NCBI GenBank assembly: GCA_965224495.1 | Contig: CBDCZI010000011.1 | Span: 198,438-262,437, forward strand | DNA length: 64,000 nucleotides | Direction: 5' to 3' | Source: CBDCZI01 sp965224495 | GTDB taxonomy: Bacteria; Bacteroidota; Bacteroidia; Cytophagales; JAAEPT01 | Shown here: positions 54,857 through 63,850 of the stretch, one piece after another | Layout of the letters: every line of letters begins with the position of its first letter | How positions within the stretch are numbered: the stretch's first letter is position 1 | Program-made: the position numbers and the translations under genes | Notes under the pieces: generated by a model | Seen by the model: the letters and a program-made list of their open reading frames with translations, nothing else | Databases searched by the model: none | What the model was told of the DNA's origin: nothing

Positions 54857-54990
54857 GGCAGGTCTTCTGACTCACTCCCTTCAAATTTACCTTCCCACCC
54901 TTTCGGGCAGTGATATTGCAGTATTTGAAGTTTACAGAGTTTACAGCTACGGGAATAGTTTAGGACTCACACCTAATTCCCTTTTAATCT
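54857..54990 (-). promoter_or_regulatory. Cobalamin (B12) riboswitch
   Basis: Read on the minus strand the leader has AAAAGGGAATTAGGTGTGA, then CCCGTAGCTGTAA, a CACTGCCC with GGGTGGGAAGG, and the closing GTGAGTCAGAAGACCTGCC, the conserved stations of the AdoCbl riboswitch in order. It sits about 95 nt before the btuB start and should turn off btuB and the genes behind it when cobalamin is plentiful. Confidence 0.95.
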
Positions 54991-55030
54991 CGATTTGAAG
55001 ATTTACAAATCAAGAACCCTAATTCGAGTG

Positions 55031-55060
55031 CAAAACTAAACCAATTTATACCAACACAAA
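55031..55060 (-). promoter_or_regulatory. Promoter of the cobalamin-riboswitch operon
   Basis: On the minus strand TTTG (55057-55060) and TAGTTTTG (55031-55038) are 18 nt apart, matching TTTG-N18-20-TAnnTTTG. The start would fall near 55024, just ahead of the riboswitch. Repeat copy 3 begins 18 nt behind it. Confidence 0.8.
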
Positions 55061-55077
55061 AACATTTCGTCTATTTT

Positions 55078-55446
55078 ATTTGGCGCTTCCCCTTTCCAAC
55101 GAACTGATTTTTCAGTTTTTCATAGAGTACAACACCGATAGAAACAAAGCTAACCGACAAAACCAAGAGCGGGTCGGGTGTTATCGTTCTCAATCTTTCA
55201 CTGCGAAGAGCGCTATCATTTAGCCACTTCGCTAATAAGTTTATAACTCCATTATTCAGGCAGCACACAGAAGTAAAAGGATTTCCACTTCACCCCCTAA
55301 GCCGGTTATTGGCTTAGGGCTATTAGCAACTAGCTTCTAGCTAACTTTCTAACGCCTATAAAAACATAATCACAAACACAAAACACTTCCCCTCCTTTTT
55401 TCAAGGAGGGGACTAAGGGGTGGTTTTCGCTACAAACACAAAAAGC
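55078..55446. repeat. Long structured intergenic repeat, copy 3 (about 370 bp)
   Basis: Starts ATTTGGCGCTTCCCC and follows copies 1 and 2 with scattered substitutions as far as ACAAACACAAAAAGC, lacking their 130-bp tail. All three inverted pairs are kept, with CCTAAGCC/GGCTTAGG perfect. It lies between the btuB promoter and the Rpn gene. Confidence 0.88.
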
Positions 55447-55540
55447 TCAGTATGACAAACCATAGAGCTATCACACCACAACAAAACACTACCCACTAAA
55501 AAACAACAAAATAACTACCAGCCCACTACTGAATTTCCGT

Positions 55541-55548
55541 ATATTTGT
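55541..55548 (+). promoter_or_regulatory. Probable -7 box of the Rpn-family gene
   Basis: TATATTTG, an exact TAnnTTTG match, 18 nt before the ATG. No clear -33 TTG upstream. A transcript starting there would have a leader of only about 10-14 nt. Confidence 0.5.
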
Positions 55549-55566
55549 TTATAAAGAAACAATACA

Positions 55567-56463
55567 ATGTCAGAATTTAAGGAGAGATATGTAAACCCAT
55601 TTACCGATTACGGTTTTAAACGATTATTTGGAGAAGAGCCAAATAAAGATTTACTATTAGACTTTTTAAATGAGTTATTAACCGAAGAACAAGGTAAAAT
55701 CACTGAACTGACCTACCTTAAAAATGAAAACTTAGGTGCTACTGAACTTAACAGAAAAGCCATTTTTGACTTGTATTGCACAAATGAAAAAGGAGAAAAA
55801 TTCATCGTTGAGTTACAGAAAACTAAGCAAAAATTCTTTAAAGACAGAAGTTTATATTACGCCACTTTCCCTATAAGAGAGCAAGCTATTACGGGTAGTG
55901 ATTGGAATTTTGAACTAAAAAAAGTTTATACAATAGCAATATTAGACTTTGTATTTGATGAGGATAAAAATGAGCCTGAGAAGTTTAGGTACGATGTTAA
56001 GCTCATTGACAAAGAAACAAAAAAAGTATTCTATGATAAGCTAACTTTTATTTATTTGGAAATGCCCAAATTTAATAAGAAGGCGAATGAATTAGAAACT
56101 CGATTTGACAAATGGCTTTTTGTATTAAAAAACCTACATAAATTAGACAGGGTACCAAGTCAGTTGAAAGAGAATATCTTTTTAAAGCTTTTTCAAACTG
56201 CCGAAATAGCAAAATTCAGTAGAGAAGAACACCAAGACTATGAAGATAGTTTGAAATACTATAGAGACATTAAAAACTCCTTAGATACAGCTAGAGAAGA
56301 AGGGGAGCTAAAAGGAAAAATAGAGGGCAAGCTAGAGGGTAAACTAGAGGGCAAGCTAGAAGGCAAGCTAGAAATTGCTAAAAGTATGCTCAAGAAAGGA
56401 ATGGAAACTACCTTAATTCAAGAAGTCACAGGTTTATCTAAAAAGGAGATAGAAAATCTGTAA
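55567..56463 (+). CDS. Rpn/PDDEXK-family transposase-like nuclease
   Basis: 298 residues. Family of recombination-promoting nucleases/putative transposases of PD-(D/E)XK fold. N-terminal YVNPFTDYGFKRLFGEEPNKDLLLDFLNELL is the family start; the nuclease core has AIFDLYCTNEKGEKFIVELQKTKQKFFKDRSLYY (about 64-97) with Asp, Glu and Gln in the expected places. Residues about 250-269 are five GK(L/I)E repeats leading to a helical tail. Members promote RecA-independent recombination or act as selfish nucleases. Next to repeat copy 3. Confidence 0.9.
   Translation: MSEFKERYVNPFTDYGFKRLFGEEPNKDLLLDFLNELLTEEQGKITELTYLKNENLGATELNRKAIFDLYCTNEKGEKFIVELQKTKQKFFKDRSLYYATFPIREQAITGSDWNFELKKVYTIAILDFVFDEDKNEPEKFRYDVKLIDKETKKVFYDKLTFIYLEMPKFNKKANELETRFDKWLFVLKNLHKLDRVPSQLKENIFLKLFQTAEIAKFSREEHQDYEDSLKYYRDIKNSLDTAREEGELKGKIEGKLEGKLEGKLEGKLEIAKSMLKKGMETTLIQEVTGLSKKEIENL
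56314..56373 (+). repeat. 12-bp tandem repeat inside the Rpn-family gene
   Basis: Five units of the form GGCAAGCTAGAG, some with changes, encode five GKLE/GKIE repeats. Multiples of 12 keep the frame, so copy-number changes would alter the length of the helical linker without breaking the gene. Confidence 0.85.
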
Positions 56464-56468
56464 ACCAT

Positions 56469-56504
56469 AAAAAAGCCTTAACGAGTATTCGTTAAGGCTT
56501 TTTT
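56469..56504. terminator. Bidirectional terminator between Rpn gene and punA
   Basis: AAAAGCCTTAACGA (56471-56484) pairs with TCGTTAAGGCTTTT (56489-56502), 14 bp, with a T-run on each strand. It can serve both convergent genes. Confidence 0.93.
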
Positions 56505-56541
56505 ATTATCAGACAAATTGTCAAGCTGATTATCCTTTCTC

Positions 56542-57357
56542 CTACAACTCAGCGATTAGTCTTTTAAATAGCAAAGTCATTCTTGGCTCTGCGGTCATTG
56601 CTGCTTTGATGATTTTATCGATAGAACACGGTTCTAAGGCACTTGGATAACACAAATCCGTGATTACAGAAACGGCAAAACAAGGAACCCCCATGTGACG
56701 TGCCACTATTATTTCGGGTACAGTGGACATACCAACAGCATCAGCCCCGATAACTGACAAATACTTGTACTCAGCAGGTGTTTCTAAATTCGGACCAGTT
56801 ACACTGGCATAAACACCTTGAAACGCAGGTATTTTTTCTTCTTGTGTGATTTTAACAGCTTTTTCTAATAAGGTTTTGTCGTAAGTAGCAAACATATCTG
56901 GCCATCGAGGACCTAATTCGTCTATGTTTTTACCTACTAAAGGGTTTTCTGGTAACAAATTGATATGGTCATTTATCAGCATCAAGTCACTGTGCTTAAA
57001 TTGAGGGTTAATCCCTCCTGCTGCGTTTGACACGAATAAATTGCCAATTCCTAATAATTTCAAAACACGAATAGGAAAAGTCACTTCATCCATCGAATAG
57101 CCTTCGTAGTAATGAAACCTACCTTGCATTACTACTACTGGTTTGTTTTCTAATAAACCAAAAATCAGTTTCCCTGCGTGTTCTTCAACCGTAGAAACAG
57201 GGAAGTTAGGAATTTCTTCGTACGAAAAACTGTATTTTATTTCTACATCGTTGATAAGTGAACCCAATCCTGTACCTAAAACAATACCTACTTCGGGCTG
57301 AAATCCACTTATTTTGTCTTTAAGAAACTGTGCGGTCTCTTTTATCTTGTTTAGCAT
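56542..57357 (-). CDS. punA: Purine-nucleoside phosphorylase (trimeric, PNP-I)
   Basis: 271 residues. Phosphate-binding GIVLGTGLGSLI (about 25-36), GRFHYYEGYS (about 80-89), SNAAGGINPQF (about 112-122) and the purine-site VTGPNLETPAEYKYL plus GADAVGMSTVPE with ITDLC are in order. It phosphorolyses inosine, guanosine and xanthosine. It starts 2 nt after the next secreted-protein gene's stop. Confidence 0.94.
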   Translation of the reverse strand: MLNKIKETAQFLKDKISGFQPEVGIVLGTGLGSLINDVEIKYSFSYEEIPNFPVSTVEEHAGKLIFGLLENKPVVVMQGRFHYYEGYSMDEVTFPIRVLKLLGIGNLFVSNAAGGINPQFKHSDLMLINDHINLLPENPLVGKNIDELGPRWPDMFATYDKTLLEKAVKITQEEKIPAFQGVYASVTGPNLETPAEYKYLSVIGADAVGMSTVPEIIVARHMGVPCFAVSVITDLCYPSALEPCSIDKIIKAAMTAEPRMTLLFKRLIAEL

Positions 57358-57359
57358 TG

Positions 57360-58913
57360 CTACAATTTATATTTAACGAAAAATGATTTCTTACCGAATA
57401 AGCCTTTTTTACCAACAAAATAAACCATTCCGTCTTTAAATAGAGTAAAAGGTCGGCTTACTGTTAGCTTGTTCGGATTATCTAAACGTTCATTTCTATT
57501 TACAACGCCATTTACATAATCTATCTCGATAAATCGGATATGATTAAGTAAAGTCGAGTTACTCCCTTCTGCCATTATCAGTTGCAATAAACCGTGATCT
57601 GGGTGATGATTTACCGAATAAGAAATCGTGTTTAGACCATCGGTAGCATCAATATCTTGGTTTTTGATGATACCTTGTTTGTAAATCAGTTTATTGTTTT
57701 TATCGAAAACAAACAAAATCAATGTACCTGCTTTTACTCGTCCGATACGAGGTATCCAATTTTCTAATTCCTCTACCATTTCTGGTTTGTATTCAAACTC
57801 TGTACTCAATATATTTCGTTCTTCGACAATAATAATACGGTTAGAATCAGTGTCAATAAAGAAATCTGTTAACTCGTAATGGTACCAATCTTTGTCTAAG
57901 TTCGGTATATTTTTTTCTTTTTGCTGACGTAGCAATTCGTTTTTAAATGTCGATTCAAATGATTGAAACCTCGATTCGTCCACTTTTTCTTTTAAGAAAT
58001 TGAACCTTGAAAACGTAATCCCCACAAACGATTTGTTCTGACGGTTGAGCTTAGCCATATACAAATGGTCAACATCTTGTTGCCACAACATCAGGTTGTC
58101 TCTTGTACTGTTGGTGGTGTAAAGTCCTACATATTTATAATCTTCTGTTTTGAGGTGAAACCGAACAGTTACCACTCTCCCATTTTCATTTGCCTTGTAC
58201 AAAATCACCTCTCCTTCGTTATTTACACCCATTCCGTAGCAAATGTAATAATCATCAACAGGAATTCGTCCTTGCTCTACCACGTGGAAATTACGGTCAT
58301 AAACTTTAGCGTTTACCCATAATTTATCTTTGCTATAATCGTAACGATAAACCATTATTTTAGATGAATCGGGACTGTAACTCACCTGGTAGCGAAACTC
58401 TAAAGGCACGACATAATGTGCGTATTGAATAGCCAACAACGCACTTTGAAACGTTTCTTTAACCATTGCTTTACTGTCTCTCGACTCCCATTCAGCGATA
58501 GTGTCCGAAATAATAGTATCCGATTTTAGCCAATCTCCTGTTTTTTTATCCAACTCGGCACGAGAAATATATGCCACACGTGTTTCTGGATTGTACCCAT
58601 TGATAAGCACATAAATATGTGTCTCCAATTCAAAAAAGTCTAACAAATCTTCATTAGGTGCCGTTGTTATATTTGAATGCCAAACGGACTCCAAATTGGT
58701 ATTGTAGCGAGATACAGCATAAGAAGACGTACGGTTTTGTTTCCCATCAACCCTCGATATCGTACAAATATCTTCGTCTATAAAGAAACTGTGTTGCATA
58801 AAATTAGCATCAACATTTCCTTTCAATTTAAAAGGTATAGACTGTTGGATTTGCCCAAAAACAAAAGGAATAAATCCTAAAAATAAAATAAGTACGCTTA
58901 GTATTCTCATCAT
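57360..58913 (-). CDS. Large secreted protein of unknown function
   Basis: 517 residues, not recognised. Signal peptide (residues 1-20, LGFIPFVFGQ), then a long beta-rich region with repeated short tyrosine/aspartate patterns (SSYAVSRYNTNLESVW, DRNFHVVEQGRIPVDDYYICYGM) that suggests a propeller-like build. No lipobox or sorting domain. It lies 21 nt after bioA and 2 nt before punA, so it is probably in the same transcript. Confidence 0.7.
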   Translation of the reverse strand: MMRILSVLILFLGFIPFVFGQIQQSIPFKLKGNVDANFMQHSFFIDEDICTISRVDGKQNRTSSYAVSRYNTNLESVWHSNITTAPNEDLLDFFELETHIYVLINGYNPETRVAYISRAELDKKTGDWLKSDTIISDTIAEWESRDSKAMVKETFQSALLAIQYAHYVVPLEFRYQVSYSPDSSKIMVYRYDYSKDKLWVNAKVYDRNFHVVEQGRIPVDDYYICYGMGVNNEGEVILYKANENGRVVTVRFHLKTEDYKYVGLYTTNSTRDNLMLWQQDVDHLYMAKLNRQNKSFVGITFSRFNFLKEKVDESRFQSFESTFKNELLRQQKEKNIPNLDKDWYHYELTDFFIDTDSNRIIIVEERNILSTEFEYKPEMVEELENWIPRIGRVKAGTLILFVFDKNNKLIYKQGIIKNQDIDATDGLNTISYSVNHHPDHGLLQLIMAEGSNSTLLNHIRFIEIDYVNGVVNRNERLDNPNKLTVSRPFTLFKDGMVYFVGKKGLFGKKSFFVKYKL

Positions 58914-58934
58914 TATAAAATATTGTCCGTTAGT

Positions 58935-60212
58935 TTACGCATTTAACTCTTCAATAAACGAAGTTATTGCGTCATAAATCGTTGTTAATTCTTTTTCCGT
59001 GATTACATACGGTGGAAAAATGTAAATCACATTACCCAAAGGACGTAATAAAATATTTCTTTCTAAGAAATAATTATAGATTTTAAACTTCAAATCGTTA
59101 AAATAACTGCTGTCCTGTTGTTTTATCTCAATAGCCAAAACCGTTCCAACTACATCTACTCGCTTCAATAACGTATTGTTTTCTATCTTTTTTTGAAAAT
59201 CAAGATGGCATTTATTGATAAGTTTTATTTGGTTTTGTGTCTTGTCTCTCAAAAATATTTCTAAACTTTTTACTGCAATTGCACAAGTCAAAGGGTTTGC
59301 CGTGTAGGAATGCCCGTGGTAAAATGTCTTTTTGATATCTTCCGAATCAAATGCCGAAACAACCTTTTCATTGATTAAAGTCAATCCTAATGGCAAAATA
59401 CCTCCTGTTATCCCTTTAGATAAACACATCAAATCTACCGTGTTCTCACAATACTCCATTGCGACCAACTTCCCCGTTCGCCCAAAACCAGTCATTACCT
59501 CGTCAGCAACCGTCAATACGCCATTTTCTTTGGCTATAAGAAGTAATTTGTCCAATGTTTTTGCCGAATACGCACGCATTCCTGCCGAACCTTGTAATAA
59601 AGGTTCAAAAATAAACACGGCTATCTCCCCTGTTTCACACAAATTGGTAAATTGAGCAAGTACTTCTTTTTCATTTTGAAGTGTTGGTAAAGGAATCTGT
59701 TCGACTTCAAAAAAGAAAGAATTAAACGCAGAAAAGAAATCACTTTTCCCCGCCAAAGACATCGCTCCAAACGTATCTCCGTGGTAAGCACCATCCAAAG
59801 AAATCACTTTCTTTTTAGGTTTTCCTAAGTTATGATGGTATTGGATAGCGATTTTCAAAGCGACCTCTACAGAAGTAGAACCATCATCAGAGAAAAATGC
59901 CTTATCAAAATCTCCTTTTATATGTGTAATCAAATTTTCTGCCAATTGGATAGCTGGCTCGTGGGTAAAACCTGAAAATATGATATGGTCAATTTTATTA
60001 AATTGTTCTTGAAAAGCATCTGCCAATTCTTGCTCGCCGTGTCCGTACATATTGACCCACCACGAAGAGATTGCGTCTAATACTTGCGTACCATCTTCCA
60101 ATTCCAAATAAACACCTTTGGCTTTTTTGACTGGTAAAATCGGGAATCCACCTTTTAAAGGCGAAAAAGGATGCCAAATTACTTGTTTATCTCTTGCTAA
60201 TAAATCACTCAT
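58935..60212 (-). CDS. bioA: Adenosylmethionine-8-amino-7-oxononanoate aminotransferase
   Basis: 425 residues. PLP enzyme of the biotin pathway, forming DAPA. ISSWWVNMYGHG (about 48-59) carries the BioA Trp-Trp and Tyr signature; EGDGSTSVEVALK-like DDGSTSVEVALKIA follows. LDGAYHGDT, FEPLLQGSAGM, ADEVMTGFGRTG (Asp for PLP) and CLSKGITGGILPLG (PLP Lys) are all present. The gene abuts bioD exactly, with no base between stop and start. Confidence 0.96.
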   Translation of the reverse strand: MSDLLARDKQVIWHPFSPLKGGFPILPVKKAKGVYLELEDGTQVLDAISSWWVNMYGHGEQELADAFQEQFNKIDHIIFSGFTHEPAIQLAENLITHIKGDFDKAFFSDDGSTSVEVALKIAIQYHHNLGKPKKKVISLDGAYHGDTFGAMSLAGKSDFFSAFNSFFFEVEQIPLPTLQNEKEVLAQFTNLCETGEIAVFIFEPLLQGSAGMRAYSAKTLDKLLLIAKENGVLTVADEVMTGFGRTGKLVAMEYCENTVDLMCLSKGITGGILPLGLTLINEKVVSAFDSEDIKKTFYHGHSYTANPLTCAIAVKSLEIFLRDKTQNQIKLINKCHLDFQKKIENNTLLKRVDVVGTVLAIEIKQQDSSYFNDLKFKIYNYFLERNILLRPLGNVIYIFPPYVITEKELTTIYDAITSFIEELNA

Positions 60213-60812
60213 CTAAAAACTCTTTTTAACTAATGGTGCATATTTTTTTATGAAATCGGCATCAATTTGTTTTTCTTGGTCTATTCTAAATAAAAAAGGC
60301 ACGTTGGAATGAGCTAAAATAACTGATTCCGTTGCTTTATTTTCTGCACCGTTAAAAATAATACCTTTTATCTTTATTCCTTTGTCTTGCAACGCTTTTA
60401 TTGTCAATAAGGTATGGTTGATGCTTCCTAAATAATGATTAGAAACCACCACACATTCGGCACGTACGACCTCTATAAGATCGATAATCAATTCGTTTTT
60501 ATGATTAATTGGCACAAAAACACCTCCCGCTCCTTCAATAATCAGATTTTCTGTTTGGGGAACGTGAAATTTATCCAACTCCACCTCTACTCCATCGATT
60601 CGAGCCGACTCGTGAGGCGAACAAGCGGTGTTGAGTTTATAAGTTTCAGGATATATCTTTGCTTGAAGAACTAATTGCCTGATATAATCACTATCTGCGG
60701 GTTCTCCCGCTTGAATTGGCTTCCAATAAGCATAATCCAAAACGGAAGTCAATAAAGCACTCACTACCGATTTCCCCGAATCTGTTCCTATTGCCGTAAC
60801 AAAATAATTCAT
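60213..60812 (-). CDS. bioD: Dethiobiotin synthase
   Basis: 199 residues, shorter than the E. coli enzyme but complete. P-loop TAIGTDSGKSVVSALL (about 6-21, with Ser for Thr after Lys), WKPIQAG (about 31-37), IIEGAGGVFVPI (about 92-103) and ECVVVSNHYLGSINHTLLT. It closes the ureido ring of dethiobiotin from DAPA with CO2 and ATP. Between bioA and the acyl-CoA reductase gene in one unit. Confidence 0.95.
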   Translation of the reverse strand: MNYFVTAIGTDSGKSVVSALLTSVLDYAYWKPIQAGEPADSDYIRQLVLQAKIYPETYKLNTACSPHESARIDGVEVELDKFHVPQTENLIIEGAGGVFVPINHKNELIIDLIEVVRAECVVVSNHYLGSINHTLLTIKALQDKGIKIKGIIFNGAENKATESVILAHSNVPFLFRIDQEKQIDADFIKKYAPLVKKSF

Positions 60813-60815
60813 AAA

Positions 60816-61826
60816 TTACTTACTCAAAAACGCTAAAACATTCTCTCCATCAGGAAAATCAAACAAATCGGGACATTGAGCCTGACCAAAAGCCACTGTT
60901 CGCTCAAATATGTTTTCTGAAGCAACTACCACTTGTATTTTCTCATTTTGTTCGGCTAACAATGCTTTCAGCTTGTTTTTATCATTGTATTCTTGGTAAT
61001 ACAACACGCCCACAGGACTAAATAACTCCTCTTGTTTTTGAGCCAATACCACTCCATTATCTAAGTGTTCTTTGCTATTCACCAAAAACACCGCCTTATA
61101 ATAGTCGTAATTGTTGTTGTACTTCGAATGCATCGACAAATCACGGTGTTCTTCCTCGATAATTTTCAAGATAGGTGTCATATCGTAACCTTCAGGAACA
61201 AAAAGTTTCGTCACATTTCTACAACCCAAACCAAAATATTGTGTAATATCTTCCGCCAAAGCCTGTAATTGCTTCTCCATCTCCTCTCCTGTCAATACAG
61301 CAACAGACGTTCTATTTTTTCTTATAATATGAGCAACTTTAGCAAAATATTGCTCAAAATAACGCGAGGTGTTGTCGCTCCCTGTCGCTACAACCGCATC
61401 CAGCTTATTCAAATCAAACCTTTCTGTAAACTCTATGAGCGACGCAAAATCACCATCAATGGCAATCAACTCATTCACCAAATACTTTATCAAGCGTTCA
61501 TCTTTAGACGAAAGTTTCACCACAGCCTTCCCTCCGCTCAATAACACATAAAGAATATCTTGAAAACCAACAGCAGGAATATTCCCAGCCAAAATCAATC
61601 CGACAGTTTTTCCTTGTTCTGAATAATACGTATCCAAAGCTTTTTTCAAATCTTCGGACTTTAACAACATAGAAATCCCCTTAATCGACGTTAAAATATT
61701 CTTTTCAGTAAACCATAAGTTTTCATTTGAAACATTTAACAAGAAATCCTCATTTTCTACTTTATCAAAAGACAGTAGTTTTATTTGGAGCTTTTCAAGC
61801 CCTGACAAAATTTTATTCGGTAGCAT
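60816..61826 (-). CDS. Acyl-CoA reductase (LuxC-like)
   Basis: 336 residues. The family includes LuxC acyl-CoA reductases. NADP-binding and substrate regions appear as GLILAGNIPAVGFQDILYVLLSGGKAVVKLSSKDERLI (about 76-113), then GLGCRNVTKLFVPEGYD with the catalytic Cys (about 200-215) and GVLYYQEYNDK. In flavobacteria it is commonly divergent from a dicluster ferredoxin, as here. It heads the bioD-bioA unit. A -7 box (61831-61838) with TTTG 22 nt further up suggests a very short leader. Confidence 0.85.
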   Translation of the reverse strand: MLPNKILSGLEKLQIKLLSFDKVENEDFLLNVSNENLWFTEKNILTSIKGISMLLKSEDLKKALDTYYSEQGKTVGLILAGNIPAVGFQDILYVLLSGGKAVVKLSSKDERLIKYLVNELIAIDGDFASLIEFTERFDLNKLDAVVATGSDNTSRYFEQYFAKVAHIIRKNRTSVAVLTGEEMEKQLQALAEDITQYFGLGCRNVTKLFVPEGYDMTPILKIIEEEHRDLSMHSKYNNNYDYYKAVFLVNSKEHLDNGVVLAQKQEELFSPVGVLYYQEYNDKNKLKALLAEQNEKIQVVVASENIFERTVAFGQAQCPDLFDFPDGENVLAFLSK

Positions 61827-61915
61827 AAAACAAATTTACCAAAAAGTGAATATTATTTTGCAAAAACCGTAGTTATATCTACTTTTACGGCAAGAAATAA
61901 ATAAATAATCGAAAG

Positions 61916-62288
61916 ATGGCTATTATTATAACCGAAGAATGTATCAACTGTGGGGCGTGCGAACCAGAATGTCCGAACACAGCGATTTACGAAGGCGGTG
62001 TTGAATGGAACTATTCAGACGGTACTTCATTAACAGAAATCGAATTAGAAGACGGTTCGGCAATGGACGCTTCCGATAAGCAAGACCCGATTACAGGAGG
62101 AGCTTTTTGGAGCAGACGGCGATGAACTTTATTACATCGTCCCTACCAAATGTACGGAATGTGAAGGATTTCACGAAGAACCACAATGTGCAGCGGTTTG
62201 CCCTGTAGATTGTTGCCCTCAAGACCCAGACGTCGAAGAGACACAAGAAGAACTATTGGCTAAAAAATCTTGGCTACACGCCGAATAA
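61916..62288 (+). pseudogene. Dicluster 4Fe-4S ferredoxin, +1 frameshift (probably sequencing error)
   Basis: The frame from 61916 has the first cluster motif CINCGACEPECP (about 9-20) and stops at 62125. Dropping one T from T5 at 62104-62108 continues FGADGDELYYIVPTKCTECEGFHEEPQCAAVCPVDCC, the second cluster, and ends at 62288, about 123 residues, the normal size. It probably carries electrons for the divergent acyl-CoA reductase or another reductase. Confidence 0.88.
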
Positions 62289-62310
62289 CAATATACGTTT
62301 AAAACTTCTA

Positions 62311-62341
62311 AGCCTTCAATTTCCGATTGAGGGCTTTTTTG
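62311..62341 (+). terminator. Terminator of the ferredoxin gene
   Basis: AGCCTTCAAT pairs with ATTGAGGGCT (one bulge), followed by T6-7, 23 nt after the ferredoxin stop and 42 nt ahead of pgk. Confidence 0.85.
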
Positions 62342-62382
62342 TTTAACCTTTAATTATTATTCAGAAATAAGAAAACTCAAAT

Positions 62383-63571
62383 ATGAAAACATTAAGTGAT
62401 TATAACTTTTCAGGAAAAAAAGCAATTGTTCGTGTAGATTTTAACGTTCCTTTGAATGACAAATTCGAAATTACGGATGAAACAAGAATAAAAGCGGTCA
62501 TTCCTACAGTTGAGAAAATACTAAAAGATGGTGGTTCAGCTATCTTAATGTCGCATTTAGGTCGTCCAAAAAATGGTCCTGAAGACAAATCATCTTTAAA
62601 GCACCTTGTTACTCGTTTGAGCGAAGTTTTTGGAACAAAAGTAAAATTTGCTTCTGATTGTATCGGAGACGATGCCAAAACATTAACTGCAGGGTTAAAA
62701 GACGGAGAAATCTTATTGTTAGAAAACTTACGTTTTTACAAAGAAGAAACTGCTGGAGACAAAGATTTCGCTAAAAAATTAGCTGATTTAGGAGCTGACA
62801 TTTATGTAAATGACGCCTTCGGAACAGCACATAGAGCACACGCCTCTACTTCTATCATTGCTCAGTTTTTTACTGACAAATGTTGTGGTTTTGTAATGGA
62901 AGCCGAATTAGCTAACGCTGAAAAAGGTTTTAGGAAACCCTCAACGTCCGTTCACTTCTATTATGGGAGGAGCAAAAGTTTCTGACAAAATCTTAATTAT
63001 CGAGAAATTACTTGACGTAGCTGACAATATCATTATCGGTGGAGGAATGAGTTATACATTCGTCAAAGCATTGGGCGGAGAAATCGGTCAATCACTTTGT
63101 GAGTTAGATAAATTAGATTTAGCACTTGAGTTAATCCAAAAAGCGAAAGACAAAGGTGTACAATTGATTTTCCCAGATGATACAATTTGTGGAAATGATT
63201 TCTCTAACGATTCTGACATCTTAGAAGTTAAAAGAGGAGAAATTCCTGACGGATGGGAAGGAATGGACATCGGTCCTTTGTCTCGTATCAAATTTGATAA
63301 AGTAGTAGCAAGTTCTAAAACTATTCTTTGGAATGGACCTATGGGAGTTGCCGAATTTTCAAAATTTGCAAACGGAACAATCGAAATGGCTAAATCTGTT
63401 AAAAACGCAACTAAATCAGGTGGTTACTCATTGATTGGTGGTGGAGACTCAGCAGCAGCTATCAACAACTTAGGTTTTGGAAACGACGTTTCTTACGTAT
63501 CTACAGGTGGAGGAGCATTATTAGAATATATGGAAGGAAAAGTTCTTCCTGGTGTAGCCGCATTAGATTAA
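62383..63571 (+). pseudogene. pgk: Phosphoglycerate kinase, +1 frameshift (probably sequencing error)
   Basis: The first frame holds the PGK N-domain: RVDFNVPLND, LMSHLGRPK, LLENLRFYKEET, NDAFGTAHRAHAST, and runs into KGFRKP after about 185 residues. Dropping one A from A5 at 62931-62935 gives EKVLGNPQRPF and continues with the C-domain: GGAKVSDK, GGGMSYTF, WNGPMGVAEF and GGGDSAAAI..STGGGALLE, ending 63571. Repaired length about 395 residues. Essential glycolytic enzyme, so true inactivation is unlikely. Confidence 0.92.
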
Positions 63572-63597
63572 TCGCTACAAAACAACAAAATACAGAA

Positions 63598-63627
63598 AGC
63601 CGACCATTCATTTGGTTGGCTTTTTTT
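63598..63627 (+). terminator. Terminator of pgk
   Basis: AGCCGACCA pairs with TGGTTGGCT around a 6-nt loop (one G-T), followed by T7. Confidence 0.9.
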
Positions 63628-63678
63628 ATGCTTAAACCATACGGAACTGTTCTATGTGTATTAGAAATTAAAATACAT

Positions 63679-63705
63679 ATTATTATTATTATTATTATTA
63701 TTATT
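63679..63705. repeat. (ATT)9 microsatellite
   Basis: Nine perfect ATT units between the pgk terminator and the convergent partial frame at 63851. No promoter with usable spacing was seen around it. The rest of this 280-bp gap shows nothing. Confidence 0.8.
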
Positions 63706-63850
63706 TGTGTTTTCAGGACTAACTAAAAATCGACTATTAGGGCAATCAAATACTGGCTCCTTGACGGTAACATCTGTAATAAATACAACTTGGTATTTAG
63801 AAAAGGTGGCTGTGTTCCATTTAAAAGTTGGTAAAATAGCCTATAAATTT

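Noticed and set aside
55071..55268. A 65-codon open frame on the minus strand within repeat copy 3
   Set aside because: The same frame is interrupted in copies 1 and 2, so the repeat does not encode it.
35462..62935. Programmed frameshifting or poly(A) transcriptional slippage as the cause of the broken genes
   Set aside because: The sites are short (2-6 bases), of all four bases, without slippery heptamers or downstream structures, and they cluster locally.
63679..63705. Phase-variable promoter at the ATT microsatellite
   Set aside because: No flanking -33 and -7 boxes with usable spacing, and the only gene near it is convergent and partial.
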